Source: Gammaproteobacteria bacterium
GTDB taxonomy: Bacteria > Pseudomonadota > Gammaproteobacteria > SZUA-229
NCBI GenBank assembly: GCA_029882215.1
Contig: JAOULC010000026.1
Coordinates: forward strand, 1 to 42,574
Reading direction: 5' to 3'
DNA: 42,574 nucleotides
Shown here: one piece after another, positions 27,518 to 40,163 of the stretch
Numbering within the stretch: the stretch's first letter is position 1
Layout of the letters: each line of letters opens with the position of its first letter
Position numbers and translations under genes: made by a program
Notes under the pieces: generated by a model
The model's database searches: none
Told to the model about the DNA's origin: nothing
Seen by the model: only the letters and a program-made list of their open reading frames with translations

Positions 27518-28990
27518 TTATTCTTTATCGATTGCTAAACTATCCCAGATACTATCAACCTTATTTTTAATCGCTGCATCCATCACAATCGGCTCACCCC
27601 ATTCCCGATCGGTTTCACCCGGCCACTTATTGGTCGCATCCATACCCATTTTAGACCCCAGGCCTGAAACCGGTGAGGCAAAATCCAGATAATCTATCGG
27701 TGTGTTTTCTATTAATAAGGTATCGCGGGCCGGATCCATACGGGTTGTCATTGCCCAGATGACATCTTCCCAGTTTCTGGTATTTACATCATCATCTACC
27801 ACAATCACAAATTTGGTGTACATGAACTGTCGCAGAAATGACCAGACCCCCATCATCACGCGCTTAGCATGTCCGGGATACTGTTTCTTCATACTGACGA
27901 TAGCAACACGGTATGAACAGCCTTCCGGTGGCAGATAAAAATCAACAATCTCCGGAAACTGCTTTTGCAAGATCGGCACAAACACTTCATTTAATGCCTC
28001 TCCTAATATGGCCGGCTCATCCGGTGGACGGCCTGTATAGGTACTGTGATAAATTGGCTGTTTGCGGTGAGTAATTTTTTCAACCGTGAACACAGGGAAC
28101 TGATCCACCTCATTATAATAACCGGTGTGATCACCAAACGGTCCTTCATCTGCCATTTCATCCGGATAGATAAACCCTTCTAAAACAAATTCTGCAGAGG
28201 CCGGTATTTGTAATTCACTGAGAAGGCAGTTAGATACTTCTGTTTTTTCGCCACGCAATAAGCCGGCAAAAGCATATTCCGATAATGAATCGGGGACCGG
28301 TGTCACCGCACCTAAAATAGTACCCGGATCAGCGCCTAAAGCAACGGCAACAGGAAAAGGTTCTCCCGGATGGGCTTTTTGAAACTCGAGAAAATCCAGT
28401 GCACCGCCACGATGTGATAGCCAGCGCATAATCACTTTGTTTTTAGCAATAACCTGCTGACGATAGATGCCTAGGTTCTGGCGCTCTTTTTCCGGCCCGC
28501 GCGTTACCACCAGTCCCCAGGTAATTAACGGCCCGGCATCACCTGGCCAGCATATTTGGACCGGCAATTTAGACAGATTCACATCATCTTTTTCTATCAC
28601 AATTTTCTGGCAGGCCGGGTTTTTAACCAGCTTGGGTGCCATGTTCAGCACTTGCTTAAAAACGGGCAGTTTTTCCCAGGCATCACGCATACCCTTGGGA
28701 GGTTCGGGTTCTTTTAAAAATGCCAGTAACTCGCCTAAATCGCGTAATGCGGTAATGGATTCTTTACCCATGCCTAAGGCCACGCGACGGGTAGTTCCAA
28801 ACAGATTTCCTAATAATGGAAACTCCGAGTTTTTTACATTTTCAAATAGTAATGCAGGACCACCAGCGCGCAATGTCCGGTCACATATCTCTGTTATTTC
28901 TAAATTAGCATCAACTTCCTGAGAGATGCGCTTTAGCTCACCCATCTTTTCAAGCTGATCAATAAAATCTCTTAAATCTTTATATTTCAT
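27518..28990 (-). CDS. ubiD: 4-hydroxy-3-polyprenylbenzoate decarboxylase UbiD
   Basis: A 490-residue, full-length prenylated-FMN-dependent decarboxylase of ubiquinone synthesis, which removes the carboxyl group from 4-hydroxy-3-polyprenylbenzoate. Family features: '[22 protein letters not shown]' at the N-terminus, '[23 protein letters not shown]', '[12 protein letters not shown]', '[18 protein letters not shown]', '[22 protein letters not shown]', and '[15 protein letters not shown]' near the C-terminus. It needs UbiX for its cofactor; ubiX is not in the window. The start gives the expected N-terminus with the ATG at 28990. The small anchored protein follows it. Confidence 0.98.
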   Translation of the reverse strand: MKYKDLRDFIDQLEKMGELKRISQEVDANLEITEICDRTLRAGGPALLFENVKNSEFPLLGNLFGTTRRVALGMGKESITALRDLGELLAFLKEPEPPKGMRDAWEKLPVFKQVLNMAPKLVKNPACQKIVIEKDDVNLSKLPVQICWPGDAGPLITWGLVVTRGPEKERQNLGIYRQQVIAKNKVIMRWLSHRGGALDFLEFQKAHPGEPFPVAVALGADPGTILGAVTPVPDSLSEYAFAGLLRGEKTEVSNCLLSELQIPASAEFVLEGFIYPDEMADEGPFGDHTGYYNEVDQFPVFTVEKITHRKQPIYHSTYTGRPPDEPAILGEALNEVFVPILQKQFPEIVDFYLPPEGCSYRVAIVSMKKQYPGHAKRVMMGVWSFLRQFMYTKFVIVVDDDVNTRNWEDVIWAMTTRMDPARDTLLIENTPIDYLDFASPVSGLGSKMGMDATNKWPGETDREWGEPIVMDAAIKNKVDSIWDSLAIDKE

Positions 28991-29109
28991 GTATCTGTAT
29001 CTAACCCGTTATTATCTGCCCAATTGTCCATTTATTGGGCCTAAATACCACACAACCTTATTATTTCTACTATATCACTGATATATCCTGCCAAACTAAT
29101 TAATAATTA

Positions 29110-30372
29110 ATGATGATAACGCTACTCCAAAACATTCATCTGCTTTTAATAGAAGATGACCCCGATCAATCCGCCTATATGGAACGATGCTTATCGGTTT
29201 ATTCTTTTAAAAAAATTAGTATTATTGAGTCAGCAGAAACAGCGCTACTTTTTTTACAAAACAACACGGTTGATCTTATTATTTCTGATATTAATCTCAA
29301 TGGTGATATGTCTGGTCTGGATTTAGCTAAGCAACTCCTATCCCACTTAACTATCAAATTACCGGTTATTCTGATCTCCTCACAGCTTAATTTTGATGTT
29401 GTTGAGCTCAATCCTGATGGTTATTTATTAAAGCCCATTAAGACAGATCAGTTATTAATCACAATCCAAATTGCATTGCATCGATTTTCAATAGAACAAC
29501 AATTGTTTTCTTATCAGGAGCACCTGAAACAGGCTCAACAACTCGGTAATATGGGCAGCTGGGAATGGGATATATTAAGCGGAGAAATTAGCTGGACTGA
29601 TCATATTTATCGAATATTTGGCCTGCAACCACAACAAACGATACCGTCATACGATGGTTTTCTTAAGCGTGTCCATCCGGATGATCAGACACTGGTCTCA
29701 GACGCCGTCACTAACGCCCTAGAAAACCACGATGACTATGATATCGAGCACCGTATTATCACACCCGACGGAATCATTCGTCATGTGCATCAAATAGGCA
29801 GCATTGAATTTAATAAAGACAATAGGGCTGTCCGTATGATCGGCTCACTTATCGATATCAGCGAGAGAACGGCTCGTGAGAAGGAAATCACCTTCCTGGC
29901 CTTTCATGATTCCTTAACCGGTTTACCTAATCGATCGCTACTTATCGACAGGCTGAATGTTCAGCTTGCGACCGCAAAACGTAGTAACAGCCATTTTGCC
30001 GTATTGTTCATTGATCTTAATAAATTTAAGCCTATTAATGATAATTACGGGCATAAGGCCGGTGATCTTATTCTGCAAAAAATTGCTCAAAGATTAAATC
30101 AGGTAAAACGTGACATGGACACAGTTGCCAGAATAGGTGGAGATGAGTTTATATTCTTAATCCCGGAAATCCAGACAGATAAAGGGATTGATGTGTTTAT
30201 AAAAAAAATTAAAACTGCTATTGAAAAACCCGTTATTATTCTCAATAACATCACAATTAATATCAGTGCCAGTATTGGCGTGGCTCTCTACCCGCAACAT
30301 GGAACGACTGCAGATGAATTACTGATGAATTCAGATAATGCGATGTACGAGAATAAAAAGCTTTCACAATAG
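29110..30372 (+). CDS. REC-PAS-GGDEF diguanylate cyclase-type response regulator
   Basis: A 420-residue cytoplasmic regulator. The receiver domain (about 10-125) has acidic pocket residues near 15-17, phosphoacceptor Asp60 ('IISDINLNG') and Lys108 ('YLLKPIK'). A PAS fold (about 146-250) begins 'NMGSWEWDILSGEISW' and ends 'SLIDISERTA'. The GGDEF domain (about 260-420) has an intact GGDEF at 343-347 and an inhibitory RxxD (334-337) exactly five residues upstream, so it should be an active, product-inhibited diguanylate cyclase. No EAL domain. No histidine kinase is adjacent, so its partner is elsewhere. Two ATGs (29110, 29113) are possible starts. Confidence 0.93.
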   Translation: MMITLLQNIHLLLIEDDPDQSAYMERCLSVYSFKKISIIESAETALLFLQNNTVDLIISDINLNGDMSGLDLAKQLLSHLTIKLPVILISSQLNFDVVELNPDGYLLKPIKTDQLLITIQIALHRFSIEQQLFSYQEHLKQAQQLGNMGSWEWDILSGEISWTDHIYRIFGLQPQQTIPSYDGFLKRVHPDDQTLVSDAVTNALENHDDYDIEHRIITPDGIIRHVHQIGSIEFNKDNRAVRMIGSLIDISERTAREKEITFLAFHDSLTGLPNRSLLIDRLNVQLATAKRSNSHFAVLFIDLNKFKPINDNYGHKAGDLILQKIAQRLNQVKRDMDTVARIGGDEFIFLIPEIQTDKGIDVFIKKIKTAIEKPVIILNNITINISASIGVALYPQHGTTADELLMNSDNAMYENKKLSQ

Positions 30373-30481
30373 TCCTGTTTCAGGCCTGCTGGTATTTTTC
30401 AATACTATTTCTTCTTTTTAATTAGCTCAATATTCTAAACATTATCGATAAATTCTAACAGAGCTCATCGCTAATACATTA

Positions 30482-32521
30482 TCAGTTAAGCCCGCAGTGT
30501 CTTAACAAAGCAGCGGTATCCGGCTCTCTGCCTCTGAAATTTTTAAACAATACTGCAGCGGGTTCAGAACCACCTTTTTCTAAGATATTATTTAAAAATT
30601 CTTTTCCGGTTTTTTTATCAAAAATACCGTTTTCTTCAAATTTAGAAAAAGCATCAGCCGATAATACTTCTGCCCATTTGTAACTGTAATAACCGGCAGC
30701 ATAGCCTCCGGCAAAAATATGTGAAAAACTGTTTTGAAAACGGTTTTCAGTCACTGCCGGCTGTACACTGACACGAGAGCGAACATCATCTATGGTTTGC
30801 TGTACGCCTTCGTATCCGGGTGTGGCGTAATTCTTATACAGTTCAAAATCAAAAATTGCAAATTCCAGCTGCCTGATCATCATAGATGCCGCACGATAGT
30901 TTTTTGCACTCAGCATTTTATTAAATAAGTCTTCAGGTATCGGCTCAGCTGTCCGGTAATGACCGGATATCAGTGAAAGTGATTCTTTCTCCCAGCACCA
31001 GTTTTCCATAAACTGACTTGGCAGCTCAACTGCATCCCACTCCACACCATTTATTCCGGAGACATCGTATTCATCAACTTTGGTCAGCATATGATGTAAA
31101 CCATGTCCAAATTCGTGAAACAAAGTTGTCACTTCATTATGATCAAGTAATGCCGGCTTATCACCCACGGGCGGTGTTAAGTTACACACCAGATATGCAA
31201 CCGGCGTTTGTATAACACCGTCAACTTTCATGCGGCTGACACATTCATCCATCCACGCGCCGCCTTGTTTATTTTCACGCGCGTATAGATCCAGATAAAA
31301 CTGGCCCCGTAATTCATTGCTCTCATCGACGATGTCATAAAACATTACATCATCGTGCCATGTTTCTACGCTGCTGTTTGCTGAAATTTTAATTCCATAT
31401 AAACGGTTAACAATTTCAAATAAGCCGTTGATGACTTTTTCTGCCGGAAAATAAGGTTTCAGTTCCTGCTGGCTAAACTGATACTGCTTGTTTTTAAGTT
31501 TCTCGGCATAGTAGCCGGTATCCCAGGCTTCGAGCTTTTCAATATTGTCGCTTTGCTTTGCAAAGGCTTCTAATTCTGCAAACTCTTCAACAGCTTTTGT
31601 ATGTGATTTTTCATTCAGGTCATATAAAAAATTCAGCACTTCTTCCGTCGAACCCGCCATTTTCTTTGCGATAGAAACTTCCGCATAATTTTTGTAGCCT
31701 AATAGTTCAGCGATGACTAAACGGCCTTCAAGAATATCTTTTATAACTTCTGTATTATCGAAGCGTTTATCTTGAGCATTTTTGTTTTTTATCTCTGACG
31801 ATCGTGTCACATACCCAAGATAAACCTCTTTACGTAAAGAACGGTTATCAGCGTAGGTCATTACCGCATTGAACGATGGAAAATCCAGACCCAGTAAATA
31901 ACCTTTTTTATTTTTATGCCGGGCATTTTGTTGCAGCATGTCCAGTGCATAATCTGGCAGCCCTTTTAATTCTTTTTTATCGGTGATTAATTTTTTCCAG
32001 ATATCCGTTGCATCAAGAACATTTTGTGAGAAAGTATTCTTTAACTGTGAAAGTAAGTCCTTCACCTCCTTAAAGCGCTTTTTCTTTTCCAGATCCAGTG
32101 CAACGCCGCCTAACTCAAAATCGGTTAAAGCCTGTTTAATGATTTGTTTTTGTGCCACAGAATAGTCTTCAAACTCAGAAGATTGCTGCAGGCTCTTATA
32201 GGCATTATACAGTTTTTCGTTTTGTGACAATTCAGTGTGATAGCTGCTTAAGCGGGATAAGCATTTATCATGTTGCTTACGCCATGCATCATTATTCATC
32301 ACAGAATTCAGATGTCGCACAGGCGACCAGACACGGCTTAAACGCGAATCCATTTTTTGTAACGGCAGCACCAGATTTTCCCAGCTATACGTTTGCTGCT
32401 TTAATAGGTCATCTAAATGTTTTTTATTCTCTGCCAGCAGCTGATCAATTGCAGGCACAATATTTTCCGCTTTTATCTGTCTAAAAGCTGGCAGGCTATC
32501 GGTATTAAGCAGGGGGTTCAT
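30482..32521 (-). CDS. prlC: Oligopeptidase A (M3 zinc metallopeptidase)
   Basis: A 679-residue cytoplasmic peptidase of the thimet-oligopeptidase family that degrades short peptides, including cleaved signal peptides. The zinc site is H469-E-F-G-H473 in 'TLFHEFGHGLHHML', with the third ligand in 'GVEWDAVELPSQFMENWCWE'. Helical N-terminal half and C-terminal 'FAGGYAAGYYSYKWAEVLSADAF' are typical. It lies 85 bp downstream of gyrB on the same strand; a small hairpin (32555-32560/32567-32572) sits in the gap but lacks a T-run. The ATG gives MNPLLNTDSLPAF. Confidence 0.97.
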   Translation of the reverse strand: MNPLLNTDSLPAFRQIKAENIVPAIDQLLAENKKHLDDLLKQQTYSWENLVLPLQKMDSRLSRVWSPVRHLNSVMNNDAWRKQHDKCLSRLSSYHTELSQNEKLYNAYKSLQQSSEFEDYSVAQKQIIKQALTDFELGGVALDLEKKKRFKEVKDLLSQLKNTFSQNVLDATDIWKKLITDKKELKGLPDYALDMLQQNARHKNKKGYLLGLDFPSFNAVMTYADNRSLRKEVYLGYVTRSSEIKNKNAQDKRFDNTEVIKDILEGRLVIAELLGYKNYAEVSIAKKMAGSTEEVLNFLYDLNEKSHTKAVEEFAELEAFAKQSDNIEKLEAWDTGYYAEKLKNKQYQFSQQELKPYFPAEKVINGLFEIVNRLYGIKISANSSVETWHDDVMFYDIVDESNELRGQFYLDLYARENKQGGAWMDECVSRMKVDGVIQTPVAYLVCNLTPPVGDKPALLDHNEVTTLFHEFGHGLHHMLTKVDEYDVSGINGVEWDAVELPSQFMENWCWEKESLSLISGHYRTAEPIPEDLFNKMLSAKNYRAASMMIRQLEFAIFDFELYKNYATPGYEGVQQTIDDVRSRVSVQPAVTENRFQNSFSHIFAGGYAAGYYSYKWAEVLSADAFSKFEENGIFDKKTGKEFLNNILEKGGSEPAAVLFKNFRGREPDTAALLRHCGLN

Positions 32522-32606
32522 GCAGAGTTTATCCTTGTTTTTAGCAATACTTGAGCGTAATTCCTTTTACGCCAAGGTATTAAAACGTGTTAAAGATTAT
32601 CTTAAG

Positions 32607-36132
<3,526 letters not shown>

Positions 36133-36159
36133 CTTATTTAAGGTTAAATATACACGACA

Positions 36160-37260
36160 CTACAGGCGCATCGGCATAATGACATATTTAGAGTATTCAT
36201 CATCCGGGAACTGAACCAGGCAGCTGCTATTTGAATCTTGTAAGCTGATATGTACCTGCTCAGATGCACTCACATTCAACACATCCAGCATATAGTTCAC
36301 GTTAAAGCCTATTTCTATATTGTCACCCTGGTATTGAGCTTCTAATTCAACATCCGCTTCTTCGTGATCTGGATTATGTGACTGCAATTTAATAATTGAA
36401 CTGTTTAACAGCAGACGAATTCCTCGAAACTTCTCATTTGATAAGATAGAAGCCCTGATCAGAGCTTGCTTAAACTCGTTTCTGTCGATAGTAAGTAGAT
36501 TATCGCCACGCTCTGGAATAACACGGTTGTAATCTGGGAATCTTCCATCGATTAGTTTTGAAGTAAACGTCAGATTATCGATTTTTACACGGATATGGTT
36601 ATTACCGATCGAGACCTCTGCTATCTCATCGGTATGCTGTAAAAGACGGTTGAGCTCCAAAATACCTTTTCGTGGAATAATGACTTGTTTATTTTCGTTT
36701 AAATTCAGCTCGATCGGTTGTTCGCTATAGGATAAACGATGTCCATCGGTTGCAACTGAACGAATACCTTCATTGGTTAAATCGAATAACAAACCATTTA
36801 GATAGTAACGAACGTCCTGTTGTGCCATCGCAAAAGAGGTTTTCTCAATGACCGTCTTAAATTGTGATTGTGTCATTGTGATCGTCACCAATGGCACCAG
36901 CTCCTCAAGAGAAGGGAAGTCGCTAGCCGGTAAGGTGGCTAATGAAAACCGACTGCGACCAGATTTAACAATCGCTTTATCAGCATCGATAGAAATATTG
37001 ATTTGTGCTTCATCGGGTAAAGATTTGCAAATGTCTAATAACTTTTTTGCAGGTAAGGTTGTTTCACCGGTTTCATCCGACATAACCGCGAGTTTAGAAA
37101 CTAATTCAATTTCCAGGTCGGTTGCAGTTAAAGATAATTGCTGTGCATTACATTGAAATAAAACATTTGATAACGCCGGCATGGTTTGTCTTTTTTCGAC
37201 CGCTCCGATGATTTTTTGCAGGGGTTTTAACAGATCATCTCTTTGAATTGAAAGCTTCAT
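36160..37260 (-). CDS. dnaN: DNA polymerase III beta sliding clamp
   Basis: A 366-residue clamp, full length for the family, with three structurally similar domains. The N-terminus 'MKLSIQRDDLLKPLQKIIGAVEKRQTMPALSNVLFQ' and C-terminus ending 'YVIMPMRL' (beta-clamp 'MPMRL' end, part of the peptide-binding pocket) are diagnostic. Dimeric in cells, it tethers polymerase III to DNA. It follows dnaA across a 284-bp spacer, which carries the proposed unwinding element and DnaA boxes, and precedes recF by 27 bp. Confidence 0.98.
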   Translation of the reverse strand: MKLSIQRDDLLKPLQKIIGAVEKRQTMPALSNVLFQCNAQQLSLTATDLEIELVSKLAVMSDETGETTLPAKKLLDICKSLPDEAQINISIDADKAIVKSGRSRFSLATLPASDFPSLEELVPLVTITMTQSQFKTVIEKTSFAMAQQDVRYYLNGLLFDLTNEGIRSVATDGHRLSYSEQPIELNLNENKQVIIPRKGILELNRLLQHTDEIAEVSIGNNHIRVKIDNLTFTSKLIDGRFPDYNRVIPERGDNLLTIDRNEFKQALIRASILSNEKFRGIRLLLNSSIIKLQSHNPDHEEADVELEAQYQGDNIEIGFNVNYMLDVLNVSASEQVHISLQDSNSSCLVQFPDDEYSKYVIMPMRL

Positions 37261-37544
37261 AGTTTACCTTATTAATATAATTTGTTTTTTATATATAAAA
37301 ATAGTAGTAGTAATAAGTATCCCTTTGTTTTGAGGATAACTCTGTTTTTATCTTAATTATCAATTAGTTAAAATCAATAATAGCCCTGCATAACAGTCGA
37401 CTAAGGTGCGAATATAATGCAAACAACTTGTGGATAACTTTCCTTGCCATTTTTATACATGTTTCTCTAACTGCTTATCCACAAGCAGCACACATTATAT
37501 CCTTTAGCCGCGGATGCAGCGATTCATTCTTTTGTCTTATTGGC
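37261..37544. other. Candidate replication origin (dnaN-dnaA spacer) with DnaA-trio-like motif
   Basis: An AT-rich tract (about 37266-37301) is followed on the plus strand by TAGTAGTAGTAATAA (37302-37316), then, after 14 bases, TGAGGATAA (37331-37339), one mismatch from the DnaA box. Two perfect boxes follow, TGTGGATAA 37429-37437 and TTATCCACA 37475-37483. Read from the box on the minus strand, the order is box, trio strand complement, AT tract: the arrangement and polarity of the DnaA-trio unwinding element described for Bacillus subtilis. GATC sites are not enriched, unlike the E. coli origin. Function is inferred from layout. The dnaN promoter must also lie here. Confidence 0.6.
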
Positions 37545-38936
37545 CTAAGTACTTAATATGCGATAAAGATTCTTATAATCTTCATCAATTCTTAAATCAG
37601 ATTCACGAAGTTCGATAACTTTTTTACAGGCATGAATCACCGTTGTATGGTCACGACCACCAAAAGCGGCACCAATTTCAGGCAAACTGTGATTCGTTAA
37701 CTCTTTTGATAATGCCATTGCCATTTGACGAGGCCGAGTAATAGAACGGCTGCGTCGATTAGACAAGAGATCTGAAATACGTATCTTGAAATATTCTGCG
37801 ACTGTTTTTTGGATATTTTCAATAGTGACCTGTTTATCATGCTGTGCAATCAGGTCTTTGAGCGCTTCTTTTGCGAATTCGATATTGATCGGGCTGCCAG
37901 TAAAGCGAGAGGTCGCCATAACCCGGCGCAATGCACCTTCCAGCTCACGGATATTAGAGCGAATGCGTTTGGCAATGAAAAAAGCCGTGTCATCAGGAAT
38001 CACAATACCGTTTTCTTCAGCCTTTTTATGCAAAATAGCCACGCGAGTTTCCAGCTCTGGCGGTTCAATTGCCTGGGTTAGACCCCAGCCAAAGCGCGAT
38101 TTTAGCCGATCCTCCAGACCATCAATCTCTTTCGGGTAACGATCACAGGTCAGAATAATCTGCCGGTTTCCCTCTAATAAGGTGTTAAAGGTGTGGAAAA
38201 ACTCTTCCTGAGAGGAGTTCTTGCGGGCAAAGAACTGAATGTCATCAATTAATAAGGCATCGAGCGAGCGGTAGTATTGTTTAAACTCATCAATCATTTT
38301 GTGTTGCAGGGCTTTAATCATATGCGACACAAAGCGCTCAGAATGCAGGTAAGCCACCTTTGCATTCGGGTTCTTCTTTATAATTTCATTACCAATCGCA
38401 TGCATTAAATGGGTTTTACCCAAACCCACGCCACCGTATATAAAGAACGGGTTATAGGCATCGCCGGGAGTTTCGGCTACTTGCTTAGCGGCGGCACAGG
38501 CTAACTGGTTAGATTTACCTTCAACAAACTGATCAAAAGTATAATTTGGATTTAGATTAGAGACAAAGGCTTCAATGTGATGATCGCTGCTATCAGTGTT
38601 GTCATTAACCCGCGTGCGGGTCACGCGTTCGAGCTTTTCAGTCAGGCTATCGGGTAGTTTTTTATTAAATTCGCGTTTTTCACCGGCTTTTTTCTGGCTA
38701 CCGACCATAAGGCTCACAGAAAAATCATCACTTAGGCTGATTTTTTTAACAATGGTCTGAATTTGAGAGTAGAAGTTACCTTTAACCCAGTTTAAAACAA
38801 ACTGATTTGGTGCTAATAAGTTAAGCCCGTTATCGACTTCAATCGCCTGTAATGGACGAATCCAGGTGTTTAATTGTTGTTCAGACAGTTTGTCTTCCAG
38901 TGCTTTTAAACACTCAACCCAAATAGCGTTAGACAA
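37545..38936 (-). CDS. dnaA: Chromosomal replication initiator DnaA
   Basis: A 463-residue AAA+ initiator. Domain I begins '[31 protein letters not shown]'. The AAA+ core has Walker A '[15 protein letters not shown]' and Walker B 'LLIDDIQFF'. Domain IV has the DNA-binding signature '[19 protein letters not shown]'. I place the start at TTG 38936, since GGGGGA lies 9 nt upstream (38946-38951) and the protein then begins as DnaA family members do. The alternative TTG at 38966 would add ten residues ('[10 protein letters not shown]') and swallow the Shine-Dalgarno. It binds the TTATCCACA boxes in the flanking spacers, including its own promoter region, so autoregulation is expected. Confidence 0.96.
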   Translation of the reverse strand: MSNAIWVECLKALEDKLSEQQLNTWIRPLQAIEVDNGLNLLAPNQFVLNWVKGNFYSQIQTIVKKISLSDDFSVSLMVGSQKKAGEKREFNKKLPDSLTEKLERVTRTRVNDNTDSSDHHIEAFVSNLNPNYTFDQFVEGKSNQLACAAAKQVAETPGDAYNPFFIYGGVGLGKTHLMHAIGNEIIKKNPNAKVAYLHSERFVSHMIKALQHKMIDEFKQYYRSLDALLIDDIQFFARKNSSQEEFFHTFNTLLEGNRQIILTCDRYPKEIDGLEDRLKSRFGWGLTQAIEPPELETRVAILHKKAEENGIVIPDDTAFFIAKRIRSNIRELEGALRRVMATSRFTGSPINIEFAKEALKDLIAQHDKQVTIENIQKTVAEYFKIRISDLLSNRRSRSITRPRQMAMALSKELTNHSLPEIGAAFGGRDHTTVIHACKKVIELRESDLRIDEDYKNLYRILST

Positions 38937-38945
38937 TGCTTGTAA

Positions 38946-38951
38946 TCCCCC
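38946..38951 (-). promoter_or_regulatory. Shine-Dalgarno that decides the dnaA start
   Basis: On the minus strand this reads GGGGGA, 9 nt before TTG 38936. It is the only strong ribosome site near the 5' end of dnaA, and supports the shorter 463-residue protein. Confidence 0.65.
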
Positions 38952-38966
38952 AAAAGCTTTACTCAA

Positions 38967-39200
38967 ACTGATGTTGTATGTAGCGTGAAAAAATTGTAAA
39001 AATTATGAATTAAGCGTTAAATTGTTGCGCATTCTCGATCTACCAGAGAGAATGGCTGTCGCTGGTTCGTTATGTCGTCGACAGGATGCACGCAGAAAGC
39101 ATATTTTAGCCTTCAAACTAAAAGTTATCCACAGTTTTTATCAAAGGTTATCCACAGAATAGAAAAGTTTTTGTGGATAACATATTGTAATAATAAAGCT
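38967..39200. other. DnaA-box cluster in dnaA-rpmH spacer (dnaA control region / second origin half)
   Basis: The spacer between divergent dnaA and rpmH has three perfect DnaA boxes: TTATCCACA at 39125-39133 and 39148-39156, TGTGGATAA at 39172-39180. They are spaced 23 and 24 bp start to start, roughly two helical turns. A hairpin (CATTCTC 39030-39036 / GAGAATG 39048-39054) lies in the dnaA leader. In Pseudomonas an active origin lies between dnaA and rpmH. Here it may be the origin, or half of a bipartite one with the dnaN-dnaA spacer, and also the dnaA autoregulatory region. No gene is seen in this stretch. Confidence 0.75.
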
Positions 39201-39229
39201 TTGCATTTGGTCCGATAAACCCGTAAAAT
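39201..39229 (+). promoter_or_regulatory. Sigma-70 promoter of rpmH-rnpA
   Basis: -35 TTGCAT (39201-39206), a 17-bp spacer, and -10 TAAAAT (39224-39229), 40 bp before the rpmH start and 21 bp past the last DnaA box. It would drive rpmH, rnpA, yidD and probably yidC. The spacing is optimal; no start site is proven. Confidence 0.65.
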
Positions 39230-39269
39230 CCGCGGTTCGATTTTGTAGGTCTAACTGGATATCAGTGAT

Positions 39270-39404
39270 ATGAAAAGAACATTTCAACCAAGCCGTATTA
39301 AACGCGCTCGTACACATGGTTTTCGCGCTCGCATGGCCACTAAAGGTGGCCGTGGAGTAGTTAGTGCGAGACGTGCTAAAGGCCGTAAACGTTTAACTGC
39401 TTAA
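39270..39404 (+). CDS. rpmH: Ribosomal protein bL34
   Basis: A 44-residue basic protein, '[20 protein letters not shown]' at the N-terminus and '[11 protein letters not shown]' at the end, an almost canonical bL34 of the large ribosomal subunit. Substitutions from the usual sequence are few (Arg for Val at position 9; GVVSARRAK). It is the first gene of the rpmH-rnpA-yidD-yidC-mnmE cluster, 27 bp before rnpA, and divergent from dnaA as in most bacteria. Confidence 0.98.
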   Translation: MKRTFQPSRIKRARTHGFRARMATKGGRGVVSARRAKGRKRLTA

Positions 39405-39431
39405 TTAATACCCATCATAAAGTGGTATTAA

Positions 39432-39815
39432 ATGGCCGGTAATGCGCACTTTCCGAAGTGCGCTAAGCTTTTAAAGCCAGCAGAGTTCAAACAGGTGTTT
39501 AACGCTGCGAAGCGGGCGGGTGATCGACATCTGACCATCTTCTATCATGCGAATGAGCGTAATCAACCCCGATTAGGCTTAGCCATTTCCAAGAAAGTCT
39601 CTAAATTAGCCGTTGAGCGTAATCGCATAAAACGTTTAGCCAGAGAAACCTTTCGTTTAAAACGCCACGAATTACAGTTTGCTGACTTTGTCGTACTGGC
39701 TAAGCCCGGTGCCGTTAAAGTGGAAAATAAAGAACTCATCGCCTCCTTTAATAAGCTTTGGAACAAGCTACAGCATCGTCAGGATGACACTAAGCCAGCC
39801 AACACTCATGCGTAA
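39432..39815 (+). CDS. rnpA: Ribonuclease P protein component
   Basis: A 127-residue basic protein, the protein subunit that helps RNase P RNA bind pre-tRNA 5' leaders. The conserved RNR region reads '[21 protein letters not shown]', and '[13 protein letters not shown]' precedes it. Its last 8 bp overlap the start of yidD (ATGCGTAA), indicating translational coupling. Confidence 0.97.
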   Translation: MAGNAHFPKCAKLLKPAEFKQVFNAAKRAGDRHLTIFYHANERNQPRLGLAISKKVSKLAVERNRIKRLARETFRLKRHELQFADFVVLAKPGAVKVENKELIASFNKLWNKLQHRQDDTKPANTHA

Positions 39816-40095
39816 ACTCTTTATTCTGCTTATCCGTGGTTACCAGATCGCTCTGAGCCCTGTTTTTGGTCAGCATTGTCGTTATACACCTACCTGTTCC
39901 ACCTATGCCATCGAAGCATTACAGCAGCATGGTGTCATAAAAGGTAGCTGGCTAGCCGCAAAACGTCTGGTCAGTTGTAATCCATGGCATGAAGGGGGGT
40001 ATGACCCGGTGCCGGGAACAGAAAACAACAACGAGTCGGTAGAAAATGGTGGCAAAGAATCAAAAGATTGCCATAAACATCACCATAAGCACTGA
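39808..40095 (+). CDS. yidD: Membrane protein insertion efficiency factor YidD
   Basis: A 95-residue protein; the ATG at 39808 overlaps the rnpA end by 8 bp, the usual layout. The core '[20 protein letters not shown]' (amphipathic, membrane-associated) and '[20 protein letters not shown]' with '[17 protein letters not shown]' are the family signature. It assists YidC-dependent insertion. Beyond the core it has a polar tail of about 20 residues ending 'DCHKHHHKH', rich in histidine, which could bind metal; this tail is not part of the conserved domain. A longer upstream frame (39679) is a shadow of rnpA. Confidence 0.95.
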   Translation: MRKLFILLIRGYQIALSPVFGQHCRYTPTCSTYAIEALQQHGVIKGSWLAAKRLVSCNPWHEGGYDPVPGTENNNESVENGGKESKDCHKHHHKH

Positions 40096-40163
40096 TTAAA
40101 TGTAATAATTGGCTGCTATTTAATTGGCTATAACCTAAGACACACAATAGAAGAATTTATCTG

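Noticed and set aside
28467-28922. Antisense frame of 151 codons within ubiD
   Set aside because: Fully inside a well-conserved gene on the opposite strand; a shadow frame.
39679-39807. Longer yidD frame starting inside rnpA
   Set aside because: The added residues are an out-of-frame reading of rnpA; the ATG at 39808 gives the canonical MRKL start and the common overlap.
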